Source: Pyrus communis (Eukaryota > Streptophyta > Magnoliopsida > Rosales > Rosaceae). Taken from it: a stretch of DNA of 64,000 bases. The position numbers and the translations under genes were made by a program. Below the pieces are notes generated by a model. That model did not search any database and was not told the origin of the DNA. It worked only from the letters and a program-made list of their open reading frames with translations. The stretch lies in the NCBI RefSeq assembly GCF_963583255.1, contig NC_084807.1, positions 1,564,872 to 1,628,871 on the forward strand, written 5' to 3'. Positions 1 through 11,446 of the stretch are shown piece after piece (the stretch's first letter is position 1; each line of letters starts with the position of its first letter).

Positions 1-1140
1 CTCTCTGCATGCTTCTAGCTGTTGTGTGTGTGTGTGTGTGTGTGTGTGTATTATTCAATTGTTTGCATTTATTTTTACTCAATTTTTTTACTTTTTCTCC
101 ATGTGTTGCTTCATGTATGTTTCTCAATTGTTTGAATTTACTCTTTACCTTCAGTTTTTACTGAATTTATTGACTTTTTGTGCATGAGATAATCTATTTG
201 TTATATGTCATGGTTAAAGGTTTGGTTTCTTTCTTTTTTCTTTTTACCAATCCTCTCTCTATACGATTTAAGTTGAATTACCATGGGATGTACAACAAAG
301 GAGGCTAAAAGGCAGTCTGGCCCCAGGAAAAGGCCATAAACAAAGCAAGGAAAAAGACCAGTGGTTAAAAAGGCTAAGTAGTCCGAAAGAGATTTATAAC
401 AAGACATAAAGTGCAACTTTTGTTCAAATCCTAGACATCCCACTAACCCAGAAAAATACAGAATGACAGCTAGCTACACCTTTGCTTCATTTTCCACGTT
501 GGTGGGTTACCTGAGCCCCTCAAATAATTAACAAATCATCCAAACGTGTTTTAGGTTGATGGGTTACCTTGAACCTCTCAATAATTAACAAATAAACCAG
601 CATGCTTTCACAGTGCATCTACACTATTTGGTTCCAGGAAGTGATAAAACTGAAAGTTAAACAATGTTTTTACATCAGCTCCTACTATATCGTTAACTTT
701 TAGCCCAAGTCTTAATTAAGGTTTTTTTTTTTTTTTTTTTTTAAGTTTTGTCTGCATAAAAACAAAGTCACCGGTTCCCACTACATGATTAACTTTTGAC
801 ACCTACAATGATTTTGAATTAATAGCACATAATAAAGCTACTTTAATTTTCTTCTTTGGGATTACTTTAATGATGCAGTCATACTTCGTATTTTCTTCTC
901 TGGGATTACTTTAATTATGCAGGCATCCTTGGTTGCATTGCCTTAAAAATGCATGCAATCTCGGACACACCGACACATAACAAAGTTGCTCACTTTGATG
1001 AGCAATTTTCCCTAAAAAAAAATTGAGTGCATCACAGTCACAGACCATGGCCCATAAATTATAAAAATAGTTACGAAAAACTACAAAAGCAAGTGCCCCT
1101 TAGTTTACGTCTAAGGTGTGTACAAAAGTTTAAAAGTGTG
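1..1140. other. Intergenic, no gene seen
   Basis: AT-rich sequence without a supportable gene. It holds a (TG)n microsatellite at about 22-48 and a poly-T run at about 722-742. From about 1100 a loose tandem motif of the form GTGTAAAAGTTTAA begins; it continues on the other side of the Cassandra element (1808-1910). Confidence 0.6.
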
Positions 1141-1167
1141 AACAAAAATATAAAATTATGTGGAAAA

Positions 1168-1452
1168 TGTGACATCCCACATCGTCTAGGGGAGTGATCC
1201 TTAAATGTATATTTCAATCCCTACCTAGCACGAGGCCTTTTGGGAGCTCATTGGCTTCGGGTTCCGTAGGAACTCCGAAGTTAAGCGAGAAGGGGGGCTA
1301 GAGCACTCCCATGATGGGTGATCCACTGAGAAGTTGCTCGTGAGTTCCCAAAAACAAAACCGTGAGGGAATGGTAAGCCCAAAGCGGACAATATCGTGCT
1401 ACGGTGGTGGAGCGGGCCCGGGAAGCGGTCCCACCCGGGCCGGGATGTGACA
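1168..1452 (+). repeat. Cassandra 5' LTR with 5S rRNA-like domain
   Basis: TG...CA bounded repeat. The 5S-like segment lies at about 1250-1350. It resembles 5S rRNA through the A-box, intermediate element and C-box, but it is not a functional 5S gene because it lacks the normal 5' and 3' pairing arms. Confidence 0.93.
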
Positions 1453-1523
1453 AATTTGGTATCAGAGCCTAACCCTGGTCGTGATGTGCCGACAAGGACG
1501 TCGGGCCCCTAAGGGGGGTGGAT

Positions 1524-1807
1524 TGTGACATCCCACATCGCCCAGGGGAGTGATCCTTAAATGTATATTTCAATCCCTACCTAGCACGAGGCCTTTTGGG
1601 AGCTCACTGGCTTCGGGTTCCGTAGGAACTCTGAAGTTAAGCGAGAAGGGGGCTAGAGCAATCCCATGATGGGTGACCCACTGGGAAGTTGCTCGTGAGT
1701 TCCCAAAAACAAAATCGTGAGGGAATGGTAAGCCCAAAGCGGACAATATCGTGCTACGGTGGTGGAGCGGGCCCGGAAAGCGATCCCACCCGGGCCGGGA
1801 TGTGACA
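1524..1807 (+). repeat. Cassandra 3' LTR with 5S rRNA-like domain
   Basis: Direct repeat of 1168-1452, preceded by the purine-rich tract AAGGGGGGTGGA (1511-1522). It has small differences from the 5' copy, for example CGCCCAGG in place of CGTCTAGG. Confidence 0.93.
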
Positions 1808-2690
1808 GAATAGTCTAAAAGTGTGTAAAAAAAAAAAGAGTATAAAGGTGTATATAAAAGTTTAAATGTGTGTAAAAGTCTAAGTTGTGTAAAAGTAAAG
1901 ACTTTTGAACATCTATGTTTTAGAATTAGATGCTTCCTTTTAGACTTTTGTAGATTAAACATTTATGCTTTTTAAGTTTTTTATTAAGCTTTTGAAACAT
2001 TTAATTAAAATACTCAGACTTAAACTACTTCAGATTAATTGAAATTAATTTACATTTAAATATCTTCTATATATTTTAAATAATTTCAACTATATTTAAG
2101 TCTAAAAATTTAAACTTTTCGAATCTAAATGTACACCCATGCCAAATGGAAACGTGCCAACATTAAATGAAAACATACCAACGTCAAATGAAAACGTACC
2201 AACCCCGAATTAAAACGTACCCGATTATAAACTATATTAAAATGAATATTCATCTATTTGGAATGTTTAAAAATATGTTTGATTCATACACAGTGCGCTA
2301 GATAGTCTTATTTTTTGGTAGATAAGTCTCTGGAACAACTTTTAGTTGATCAGAGATAAATCCTTATTATTGTAGATAATGCTAAATAATAACGATAAAT
2401 CATATAATTTTGAATTAATAAAAAGGCTATTGTTTTTTGATTAATGACTCTTTCTATATAAAAAAAATTAATTAAAGTAATTCCTCATTATTAGGACAAA
2501 AAGTAATAAAACTTATGTTTTGAAAACAAACGTATCAGAAATTCAAATGTACCAAAAACTAAATGTACCAAAAATTCAAATGTACCAATAAGCCAAATGG
2601 ACCAAAAATTCAAATGTACTATTATAATCAAACGTACCGATATAACCAAACGCACCTAACAACGAATTTTGTTACATTCTATTTAATTTA
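1808..2690. other. AT-rich intergenic with two clusters of an AACGTACCAA-type motif
   Basis: No gene is seen. 1808-1910 continues the GTGTAAAAGT repeat. About 2140-2220 and 2520-2660 contain many imperfect, closely spaced copies of a 17-20 bp motif with core AAATGTACCAA or AACGTACCAA. This looks like a decayed minisatellite or transposon subterminal repeats. Confidence 0.5.
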
Positions 2691-2837
2691 GAGGTGTGAT
2701 ATCCACACATCCCATTTTACTTCTCAAACACCTTTTGAATTTTCGGCCGTCGGATCGGATGAATTGAAGAAGATCAACGGACAGAAATTATCAAAGATGT
2801 GTGAGAAATAAAATGAGGTGTGTGGATAGCACACCCC
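2691..2837. mobile_element. 147-bp MITE, hAT-type (8-bp TSD), copy 1
   Basis: Terminal inverted repeats GAGGTGTGATATCCACACA and its near-complement TGTGTGGATAGCACACCCC bound the element. A direct repeat TTAATTTA (2683-2690 and 2838-2845) is the target duplication. A second copy with a different flanking octamer lies at 39431-39579, which supports the boundaries. The 8-bp duplication points to hAT; the superfamily is inferred. Confidence 0.8.
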
Positions 2838-2845
2838 TTAATTTA

Positions 2846-4930
2846 CTAAAATAAATATTTTAATAAAAAAATAAAAAAATCTTAAATCATCATAATAAGA
2901 GAGGCATAAAAATAGGAGAAAAAAAGGGAATGCTAACGTGAATAAACTTCTAATTAAATAAAATTAAAGTACCAAAATTGTAGGGAAAGTGTTTAATCAA
3001 ATTTGTAAAAGGAATAGATGTTTAGTCTATTACATTTAAAAATAAGGTGCCTATATCAAAACGTCCAAATTGGAAAATACAATCATTCAACTTTAGTCTA
3101 GTAAAGTATTAGCTAGTGTTCTAGTAAAGCTTGTGTTGTGTGGACCCGTAAGAAAACGCAATTACAACAATCACGGATTTGTTTGTGTCTTCCACTAATG
3201 ACGGGATTTGATTTCCAGCACACGTTCTCTCTTCCATTTGCTGGACCCACATGCTACTATATTACCCCGCCATTTGGGCATTTGTACACCCAACGCTGCA
3301 CGTTTCTACACCCAACACTTCCAAATAGAAGCAATCAGTCCAATTTTAATGGTATCTTCACTACTAATTTATTCATCGATCCTCACATTTATTGCGTAAT
3401 TAATAACTAATAATTATATATTGTATTGTTGTTTATTTTTGAGCAGTTGAGAAAATTAATCTACCCCAACTTCTAAAGCTTTCTTTTAGCTGAGTAAATT
3501 AGATCTACTCTAATTTCTAGTTTCAACATGAGGACAAAAAATAAATAATAATAATGCTACTCTTTTGCCAAGTGTCTTCATCTCATAAGGTGTAAGATGA
3601 AATGCTAAGATTGCTTTGATGTAAGCTTGAATACTGCCAAAACTATGTAACTATTAGAAGACTACCAGTGAAACAACATTGTACACTAAAAATAAAGAGA
3701 TGATGAGATATCGTAATGTTCATTTATGTTGATAATATAATCTACATTAGGAGTTGCCAAGAATTAATGAATGAATTTAAATTGGTTTCCAGAATCTACA
3801 CTAAAAGTAGAAGGGATAATGAGATATTAGTAGTATTATTATTATTATAGATTGGTTTCTAGAATTTTAGATGCTATGAAATTAGCCTGAGGGCCATCAT
3901 CCAAATGGAAGCAAGTACTCTGAAGGCTCTCCATTTTTAATGTCCTTCTCAGAGGACAGAGGCTAAAAATAAAAGTTTTAGGACAAATTTCAAAAAACTC
4001 TAATAATCTCACACAATTCGAATATTTTTTTTCTCCATCTCGCAACTTTCTCTTGGAGTCAAAATCTCATGCCCTTTTTAAGTATTGGAATTCTTGATTT
4101 TAATGAGTATAATTACGGATTTTGAGTGGACTCCGTCTATTTTTTCATTCTTTAAAAATTATTAAATGATCAAACTGCAGAATCAATTTAGAAAGAATCC
4201 AATTCCCTTTTTTTTTTTCCACTCCCATTCCACTTTAGTAAACATATAAATATACCATTCCGAAGAAATCTCAAATTTAAATTTTGGTTCTACAATTAAT
4301 TAAACAAAATTATAACTGACTTTTTCACAAGTTTTGAACGGTTACAATCAGACAATGAGGAATGAGGAAATTTAAGGCTAAAACCATTTATTATGGGGAC
4401 AAAGAAAGTCATAAATTGGGGTCCATTTGGAATGAGGAGATTTCAACAAATGTTCTCTCTCCCACTCCCTGGGCCCACACGTTACTATATATTATAAGAA
4501 AAACTAATAACAAGGATTTCACAACTTTAAATTTTAATCAAAAGTTATGTAATAACTTTGTTTAATGATTAAGATAAAGCCCAACAATAAATCAGTTCAA
4601 TTTAAATAGCCCAAATATTGAGTTTCCAATTTTACCTATGACCGCAAACTTTTGTCTGTTTAGTATATTTATTTTGTCTCCTTCCCACATTTCTTCCTGA
4701 CATTCGAAACCTTTCATTTTTTTTCTTTTTAATTTCACATCGCAGCTCCATCTCTGTCCCCATGCAAAATCCACAGATTAGATCCCCAAACTTCATTTTG
4801 AGCCATCACTATCTCTGTGGCGAGGCAATACAGAGTGATCAATATTGACTGTTGAGCCAATGAAAGTCGATATTCAAAGGACATTAGAGTTGGAGAAGGT
4901 TGTGCTGTTGAATTTTAATTGAGTCTAATC
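2846..4930. other. Intergenic, no gene seen
   Basis: AT-rich. Short open frames (3138-3410, 4362-4565) have no recognisable domain, and I do not regard them as genes. 3749-3960 is a diverged copy of 33058-33290. Confidence 0.5.
3749..3960. repeat. Dispersed duplicate of 33058-33290
   Basis: Shares long stretches with 33058-33290, such as GAAATTAGCCTGAGGGCCA and ATCCAAATGGAAGCAAGTAC, in the same orientation, with small indels between them. No coding sense is seen. It could be a fragment of an interspersed element or of an old segmental duplication. Confidence 0.7.
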
Positions 4931-4938
4931 TAGGGCTC

Positions 4939-5495
4939 GTGGACATCTTCCACCACAAAATTCAAAAACTCGAAGAATTCGTCGACAAACACCTCAAACC
5001 AGACCTCGTTTGTGCCATTGCACAATGGCACCGTTTCATAGACCCTCTCCCAACTACTTTATTGAAGCCATTTTCTGTGGTTTTCTTTGCCGACATTACC
5101 AAGCTCCAATTGCAGCAAATTTAGTTGCTCATCAAATTAAATTGTATTATGTTTCTTTTTTTTTTTTTTTTTTTTTTTTTGTGGAGTGATTCTTGTTTTG
5201 CAGAGACAAGGTGTTCGAGCAACACAAATTTTTGTATCCTTTTCTATTTTCCCTCTTTCGTTATGACTAATTAAATTTTACCCGCATGCGATTTTTTTTT
5301 TTTTTTTATTTTAATTCGACAATTGGGAAATGCAATCCCATTTGGTGATGTTTGGTTGTTGAAGGTGTTTTCTTGACTTTTATTTAAATTAATGCTCGGA
5401 TTTTTGGAAGAACATATAGAATTTTGGAGAAAATAGTGTGACCAGTCTTAGGACTTTGGTTAATCTTGGCTCTGAAGTTCGTGTAAGAGTATAAC
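4939..5495 (+). pseudogene. UXT: Prefoldin-like UXT-family pseudogene (fragmentary)
   Basis: Three blocks in order match plant UXT-type prefoldin chaperone proteins as I know them. Block 1 (4939-5030) reads KIQKLEEFVDKHLKPDL followed by an AIAQ motif. Block 2 (about 5204-5235, after a poly-T and TTTTGCAG acceptor) reads DKVFEQHK. Block 3 (about 5391-5490) reads VTSLRTLVNLGSEV. The spacing with splice-like junctions suggests a DNA-level copy rather than a retrocopy. The initiator position is GTG, not ATG. Block 3 contains an in-frame stop (TAG) where related proteins continue, and the C-terminal half is missing. Such proteins are small alpha-helical co-chaperone subunits. This copy is not expected to encode one. 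The family assignment rests on motif recognition, without a database search. Confidence 0.65.
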
Positions 5496-5683
5496 TTGAA
5501 TTCATTAAATCATTCAATGTTCTTGTTTTATGACTATGGTTGAAGAAGATGTGGTATATGGACCTGAAAGTTGTAGACTATGTAGTCCATTGATCTTGAA
5601 AAATTGTGGTTGTACACCCATGGATGTATTTCGTATGAATCAATTCTACTTCTATTGATAAGACCAAACATAATCTTGCTTTT

Positions 5684-6148
5684 TGTGACGACCCGTTCCA
5701 AATTTTCACTGTAATTTCCTTTTTGTTTGTGTAATTTGACATTTTTACCTTTTTGGGGAAAAGTGTAATTTGACGTGGATGTTGTTTTCGACTGTTGTTT
5801 CTTTTCTTGGTTTCGTACTTAAATTGTACTCGTCGCTATGAACGCGTGTCATACTTGAATCGGATCTGTAACGAAAAAATTACGCCCTGTTAAAGTACGT
5901 TAACCACGAGTATTTTTGTACACGCACATACGAATTTACAGTGTGTAAAACACTGTTAGCAATCTGATTTGTACATTAAAGGTAGTACAAACTTTGAAGG
6001 TCAAACAATCCCACAAAAAGGGGATCCGTGTTCCCTCTCCCTCACGCAAACAGCCAATCACTTGCCACAAATCACTCCCCATAATTCCTTTTCCCGGTTT
6101 CTCTCCTCACTGCCCAATTAGATTCTTCTCTCCTCGCGTAGCATACCG
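5684..6148 (+). mobile_element. Truncated LTR, probably Ty3-gypsy type
   Basis: Begins TGTGACGACCCGTTCC, typical of many plant gypsy LTR 5' ends, and continues as non-coding sequence. It is cut off where the ~600-bp tandem array starts at 6149. No second LTR, primer site or internal region is found, so the call is tentative. Confidence 0.4.
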
Positions 6149-6434
6149 TGATTTAAAAAATGCAGGCATGTGCATGAAGGCTAATGAATCATAAACCAAA
6201 CATAATAGTTTGGGATGTAGTTGAATGAGCGTGGGTGCTTGGTGAATCAAGAAATTTCATGGATCTAGGATACCCAACAGTCAACACGCATACAATATAA
6301 GTTAGGAATGAAGATTGTCGTATCAGTTGGTTATACCAAAAGATTTTTTGGCATCCGGAGGATTATTCTTCCATAGAAATTTCAAAAGATGATAATGTTG
6401 AACTAATCAAATTTCAACAAGTTTGAAAAATCAA

Positions 6435-6473
<39 letters not shown>

Positions 6474-8385
6474 GATCCTGATTGATGTGTTTATGTTGAT
6501 TTGAAGAACGGTCTTGAAGTTATCGAATGAGACAATCATTTAAAATTAACAAAAAAAAAAAATGTAATAATCAGAAATGGGTTGTCTAAATGGTGGAGTA
6601 TTCATTGACACATGACCTAAAATAGAGGAAAAATCATACAATTTACTTTTTAAGTCTTTAAGGAACAATAGTGGCAGGTTCCAAGTTGGAAATAATGCAA
6701 TTTTCATCTTAAGAGGTTGCAATGCCAGTTATAAAAAAGGTCTTTTGTATGCGGATAATAATGTGATTAAAAAATGCAGGCGCGTGCATGAAGCCTAGTA
6801 AATCATAAACCAAACACAATAGTTTGGGATGTAGTTGGACGAGCGTGGGTGCTTGGTGAATCAAGAAACTTCATGGATCTAGGATGCCCAACAGTCAACA
6901 CGCATACAATATAAGTTAGGAATGAAGAATGTCGTATCAATTGGCCATACCAAAAGATTTTTTGGCATCTGGAGGATTATTCTTTCATAGAAATTTCAAA
7001 AGATGATAAAATTAAACCAATCAAATTTCAAAAAAGTTTGAAAAATCAACTATTTATATATATGAGGATCCTGATTGATGTGTTATGTTGATTTGAAGAA
7101 CGGTCTTGAAGTTATGGAATGAGACAATCATTTAAAATTAACAAAAAAAACAATGTAATAATCAGAAATGGGTTGTCTAAATGGTGGGGTCCTCATTGAC
7201 ACATGGCCTAAAATAGAGGAAAAATCATATAATTTACTTTTTAAGTCTTTAAGGAACAAGAGTGGCAGGTTCCAAGTTGGAAATAATGCAACTTTCATCT
7301 TAAGAAGCTGTAATGCCGGTTATAAAAAAGGTATTTCATACGCGGATAATAATGTGATTAAAAAATGCAGGCGCGTGCATGAAGCCTAGTAAATCATAAA
7401 CCAAACACAATAGTTTGGGATGTAGTTGGACGAGCGTGGGTGCTTGGTGAATCAAGAAACTTCATGGATCTAGGATGCCCAACAGTCAACACGCATACAA
7501 TATAAGTTAGGAATGAAGAATGTCGTATCAATTGGCCATACCAAAAGATTTTTTGGCATCTGGAGGATTATTCTTTCATAGAAATTTCAAAAGATGATAA
7601 AATTAAACCAATCAAATTTCAAAAAAGTTTGAAAAATCAACTATTTATATATATGAGGATCCTGATTGATGTGTTATGTTGATTTGAAGAACGGTCTTGA
7701 AGTTATGGAATGAGACAATCATTTAAAATTAACAAAAAAAAAAAAAATGTAATAATCAGAAATGGGTTGTCTAAATGGTGGGGTACTCATTGACACATGA
7801 CCTAAAATAGAGTAAAAATCATACAGTTTACTTTTTAAGTCTTTAAGGAACAAGAGTGGCAGGTTCCAAGTTGGAAATATTGCAATTTTCATCTTAAGAG
7901 GCTGTAATGCCGGTTATAAAAAAATGTCTTTCATACGCGGATAATAGTGTGATTAAAAAATGCAGGCGCGTGCATGAAGGCTAGTGAATCATAAACCAAA
8001 CACAATAGTTTGGGATGTAGTTGGACGAGCGTGGGTGCTTGGTGGTACAAGAAACTTCATGGATCTAGGATACCCAACAGTCAACACGCATACAATATAA
8101 GTTAGGAATGAAGACTGTCGTATCAGTTGGCTATACCAAAAGATTTTTTGGCATCCGGAGGATTATTCTTCCATAGAAATTTCAAAAGATGATAAAGTTG
8201 AACTAATCAAATTTCAACAAGTTTGAAAAATCAACTATTTATATATATATGAGGATCCTGATTGATGTGTTATGTTGATTTGAAGAACAGTCTTGAAGTT
8301 ATGGAATGAGACAATCATTTAAAATTAACAACAAAAAAAATGTAATAATCAGAAAATGGGTTGTCTAAATGGTGGGGTAATCAGA
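6149..8385. repeat. Tandem array, ~600-bp unit, about 3.7 copies
   Basis: Head-to-tail copies at 6149-6763 (615 bp), 6764-7354 (591), 7355-7949 (595) and a partial copy 7950-8385. Each full copy begins TGATTAAAAAATGCAGGCG or close to it and contains the landmarks GTTTGGGATGTAGTTG, CAACAGTCAACACGCATAC and ATGGGTTGTCTAAATGG. Units 2 and 3 are nearly identical to each other; units 1 and 4 share other variants (for example GGATACCCAACAG). The first unit carries an expanded (TA)n tract at about 6438-6471. Short open frames inside the units, such as 7168-7389, are not conserved between copies, so I see no gene. Confidence 0.92.
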
Positions 8386-8455
8386 AAATGAGTTCCACAT
8401 TTGTATGTGTTCTTGCTTAGGATTTTGAGAGATTTTAATTGTTTTAATAAATTTA

Positions 8456-8828
8456 GGGGTATTTAATTAGGATTTCAAGTGATTCTCTGAAGTTCAAATA
8501 TATTTAATTAGAATTTTAAGATAATTTATTAAAATATTTAGAAATCCGGATGTATTCAATTAGAATTTTAAAGAAATTTATAATATTTCAGATGTATTCA
8601 ATTATAATTAGAATTTAGAGAATTTGGAAAAGTTGAGGAATTAGAGGGAATTAGAGATATTTTGTAGTGTATTTTAAACATTCACAAATCTCACCTCTTC
8701 CCATGAGACTTCGAGGGAATTGAATCAAAATTTTACATAGAATCTCTACAAAGCAGTTAAACTCCATAAAAATCCATGAATTTATAAATCCATTAAAATA
8801 TCTCAAATTCCCAATTGAATACACTCTC
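8456..8828. mobile_element. PIF/Harbinger-like MITE (TTA target)
   Basis: The left end GGGGTATTTAATTAGGATTT is an imperfect inverted match to the right end AAATTCCCAATTGAATACAC, and TTA lies directly outside both ends (8453-8455, 8829-8831). The left half repeats the motif GTATTCAATTAGAATTTTA several times. There is no coding capacity. Boundaries are approximate. Confidence 0.45.
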
Positions 8829-8831
8829 TTA

Positions 8832-9831
8832 GTTGGTACGAGAAAATATGTCCTCGCGTTGCTACGGCAACCTGTTATTTCATGTGTAATCGGATGAATA
8901 AAACACATTTAAGTTGAATAAATCCAACACAATTATGAACAAATAGTTTTTTTTTTATGTACATTCAAGTGAGCTGACATATAAACACATTGTACAATGA
9001 GTGGGAAGAAACTGAACGTCTTTGATTAGAAAGAGATGGTTTCCAAAAAAGTTCTATTTCCTTGAGAAACATAAGAAACATTAGTTCACCCAAAATTTTA
9101 GTTACCAAATCCATAAAAAAACAAAAAAACAAAAATGTGACTCTGTTTGGCTTTCTTACTACTCAAAAATATCCCTTAGTTAAAGCATGCCACACATCAT
9201 CACATTGCTATTATATGAAGTATATTCCTCAGTGGCAAGTAATATACTCTCCTTAGCATGACCTCTCAATCCCCTATATCTCCCTAGAATCGTACAACAA
9301 CCCATAAATACAGTGCCCCTTTAAAATCCAAGCATACATTAAAAATTCAACAACACAGTTACAAAATCCCTATAAATGAACATACCTCAAAAAGCCAACG
9401 GCCCAAGTGACACACTGCATGCACTCACATACATACAAGAGTAGCATTTTGGTATTGAAAATGAAGAACCGTCGCTTTTTGAAGTGTGAGATTGTATCTG
9501 AAGTTAAATTGTTTGATGATTAGCTATCTCGCCTTCTCTGGCTTTTCAGAACTGGGGAGAATCAGAAGTGTTTTTCTGTTTTTGGAATTTTTCTTTGTTA
9601 CAGGTTTTCTCTTTCATCCTCCTAATCAGTGTGTTTGGTTAATGCTTGGAGTGTTAAGTTGTTTTGAACATGAGTTTCTCTTCAGAAATGTTCTAAATCG
9701 AGGCTCTCTTTATGTTCACTAGTTAATCAGCCAAGCATGTTGACACGATGGCGAATTTCTTGGGAAGTTGTGAGGTGTCGAATGACAAAACAGGTGCAGT
9801 AAAGTATAGATTTAAGAAATGACCAAATATA
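8832..9831. other. Intergenic, no gene seen
   Basis: AT-rich. The 78-codon open frame at 9486-9722 has no recognisable domain. The sequence ends at the target site (GAATC, 9832-9836) of the copia element. Confidence 0.5.
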
Positions 9832-9836
9832 GAATC

Positions 9837-10108
9837 TGTTAACAGTATATAATGAATGGTTAGATAGTGTGCCATGTGTCAATGGATTAGTAGGTTTGTT
9901 ATAAGGAGGTTAAGGCAGTTATAAGGAGTCTTAGTGAACAAGCTTGTGGTGTGAATATATAACAAATGTAATGAATGTAATTGCAACATATAGAAAAATA
10001 TTACAACAATTCATTTCTCTCTCTCTACATTTCTTTCCTCATCTCTTTAAAACCTTCATAGTCATTTCTGCATTAATACATTTCTGCAACATAATCAGTT
10101 GCTTTACA
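9837..10108 (+). repeat. Copia 5' LTR
   Basis: 272 bp, TG...CA. A T/C-rich stretch near the end (TTCATTTCTCTCTCTCTACA) is about 25-30 bp longer than the same region of the 3' LTR. Confidence 0.95.
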
Positions 10109-10122
10109 TGGTATCATTCGCC
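10109..10122 (+). promoter_or_regulatory. Primer binding site of the copia element
   Basis: TGGTATCATTCGCC directly follows the 5' LTR. Its first eight bases match the complement of plant initiator tRNA-Met; the rest deviates from the common TGGTATCAGAGCC form. Confidence 0.75.
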
Positions 10123-10333
10123 GATCGAGCTATTCTTGCTTGAACGGTTATCTCGATCTTGGATCTCTTCCTTCCGCTGCTCCAGATCTTCTTCTTCTTC
10201 TCTGTTATTGTGGTTTTTTCTTGGTTTCGGGCCTTTACAAGTTTCCCTATCTTGCGATTGTTCCTCTTTACAATCGTGTCCGCCAAGTGTTCGATATATT
10301 TCCTGTGTGAATTTTTTTCCTTCACAAGCTGCA

Positions 10334-10709
10334 ATGGTGACTGCCACTCAACTACAAATTGTGCAATCGCCAATCACCTCTCTTATATCTATTGTTCCTA
10401 CGTCGGTTACTATCAAACTTGATGAGTCCAACTATCTCACCTGGCATTTTCAGATGGAATTGCTCCTTGAAGGTCATGGAATTATGGGGTTCTTGGATGG
10501 TTCTCTTCCCTGTCCTGCACAGTTTATATCTTCGGGTTCTGGGGAGTCTGATGTTGATTCTGGGGATTCATCATCCAGAACTGACACAGATGAATATAAG
10601 GTATGGAAAATGCATGATCGCGCTTTGATGCAGCTCATCACTGTCACACTTTCCCTATCGGCTGTATCTTGTGTCATTGGCAGCACAAGTGCTCGAGAAC
10701 TGTGGATTC
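10334..10709 (+). pseudogene. gag: Copia gag, N-terminal part
   Basis: The capsid-like gag frame starts at ATG 10334, after a ~225-bp leader. It has the UBN2-type motif KLDESNYLTWHFQMELLLEG and an acidic/serine linker, and stays open up to SARELWI, where the hAT element interrupts it. The continuation is found at 16358 onward in matching frame once the 8-bp duplication is discounted. Gag forms the cytoplasmic particle in which reverse transcription occurs. The interruption makes it non-functional here. Confidence 0.88.
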
Positions 10710-11446
10710 TAGGGGTGGGCACGGTGCAGTTTGGTGGGGTTCCACCCCTAAACTGAAACCGGAACCGAAATATATTAACGGTTCGATTCGGTGCGGTTCC
10801 ACTTAAATTTATTATTAGAACATTACGGTTCGGTCTACACCGGTTCCGATCCAGTTGTTGCCGGTTTACGGTTCCTAATAATAAATTATTTGAACACCAA
10901 ATCATTATGCATTCAAATACATCTTCTAAAACTGATTACATAAAGTTGCATACAACACATCTTTTTTAATGCAAATGTCTTTGGTAGTGACACCAAATCA
11001 ACAAAAAGAGACAACTAAAATACATATGCACTGGTCAATCAGTCGCAGTCAACAAACAAAAAAATGATGAAGCAAATTGCAGGTTTTCAGACTTCAGACT
11101 TCAGAGAGCAAGCAGGAAGCAGCAGCTCCTGTACACAATCAACAGCTCCTGTACACAATCAATTAATCAAACAACATATAATCGAATCACACAACTTATT
11201 CCAGAGAGCAAGCAAAATCAAACAACTTATTTCAGAGAGGAAGCATGGGCTTCCCAAGTTTGAAGAAGCATCAAGAAAAATAAAAACCATCTCATGCTCA
11301 TCTCATTCTTGCCGAAACTTCAATATAAAAGGTGTACATTCTTACAAGCTCCAAATAAATCCAAAAATTAGAGTCATAACCCACCTTTCCTACACATCTT
11401 ATGCATTTGCAGTGTTCCTTTCTAGTCATACCCACAGATGTTATAC

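Larger units (their letters stand above)
1168..1807 (+). mobile_element. Cassandra TRIM retrotransposon, complete
   Basis: Two direct repeats of 285 and 284 bp (1168-1452 and 1524-1807), both starting TGTGACATCCC and ending GATGTGACA, flank a ~70-bp core. The core has a tRNA-Met-type primer binding site (TGGTATCAGAGCC, 1457-1469) and a purine tract just before the 3' repeat. Each repeat carries a 5S rRNA-like block with the internal Pol III promoter parts (AGTTAAGCGAGA, then GATGGGTGA). This is the hallmark of the Cassandra family, which has no coding capacity and is mobilised in trans. The two LTRs differ at roughly a dozen positions, so the insertion is not very recent. The flanks GAAAA and GAATA look like a 5-bp target duplication with one mismatch. 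Confidence 0.95.

Noticed and set aside
1250..1350. 5S rRNA gene
   Set aside because: The 5S-like block lies within a Cassandra LTR, occurs again in the 3' LTR and lacks the terminal pairing regions of a real 5S gene.
9944..10333. Apparent N-terminal extension of the copia gag frame
   Set aside because: It begins inside the 5' LTR and crosses the primer binding site, so translation from ATG 10334 is the sensible start.
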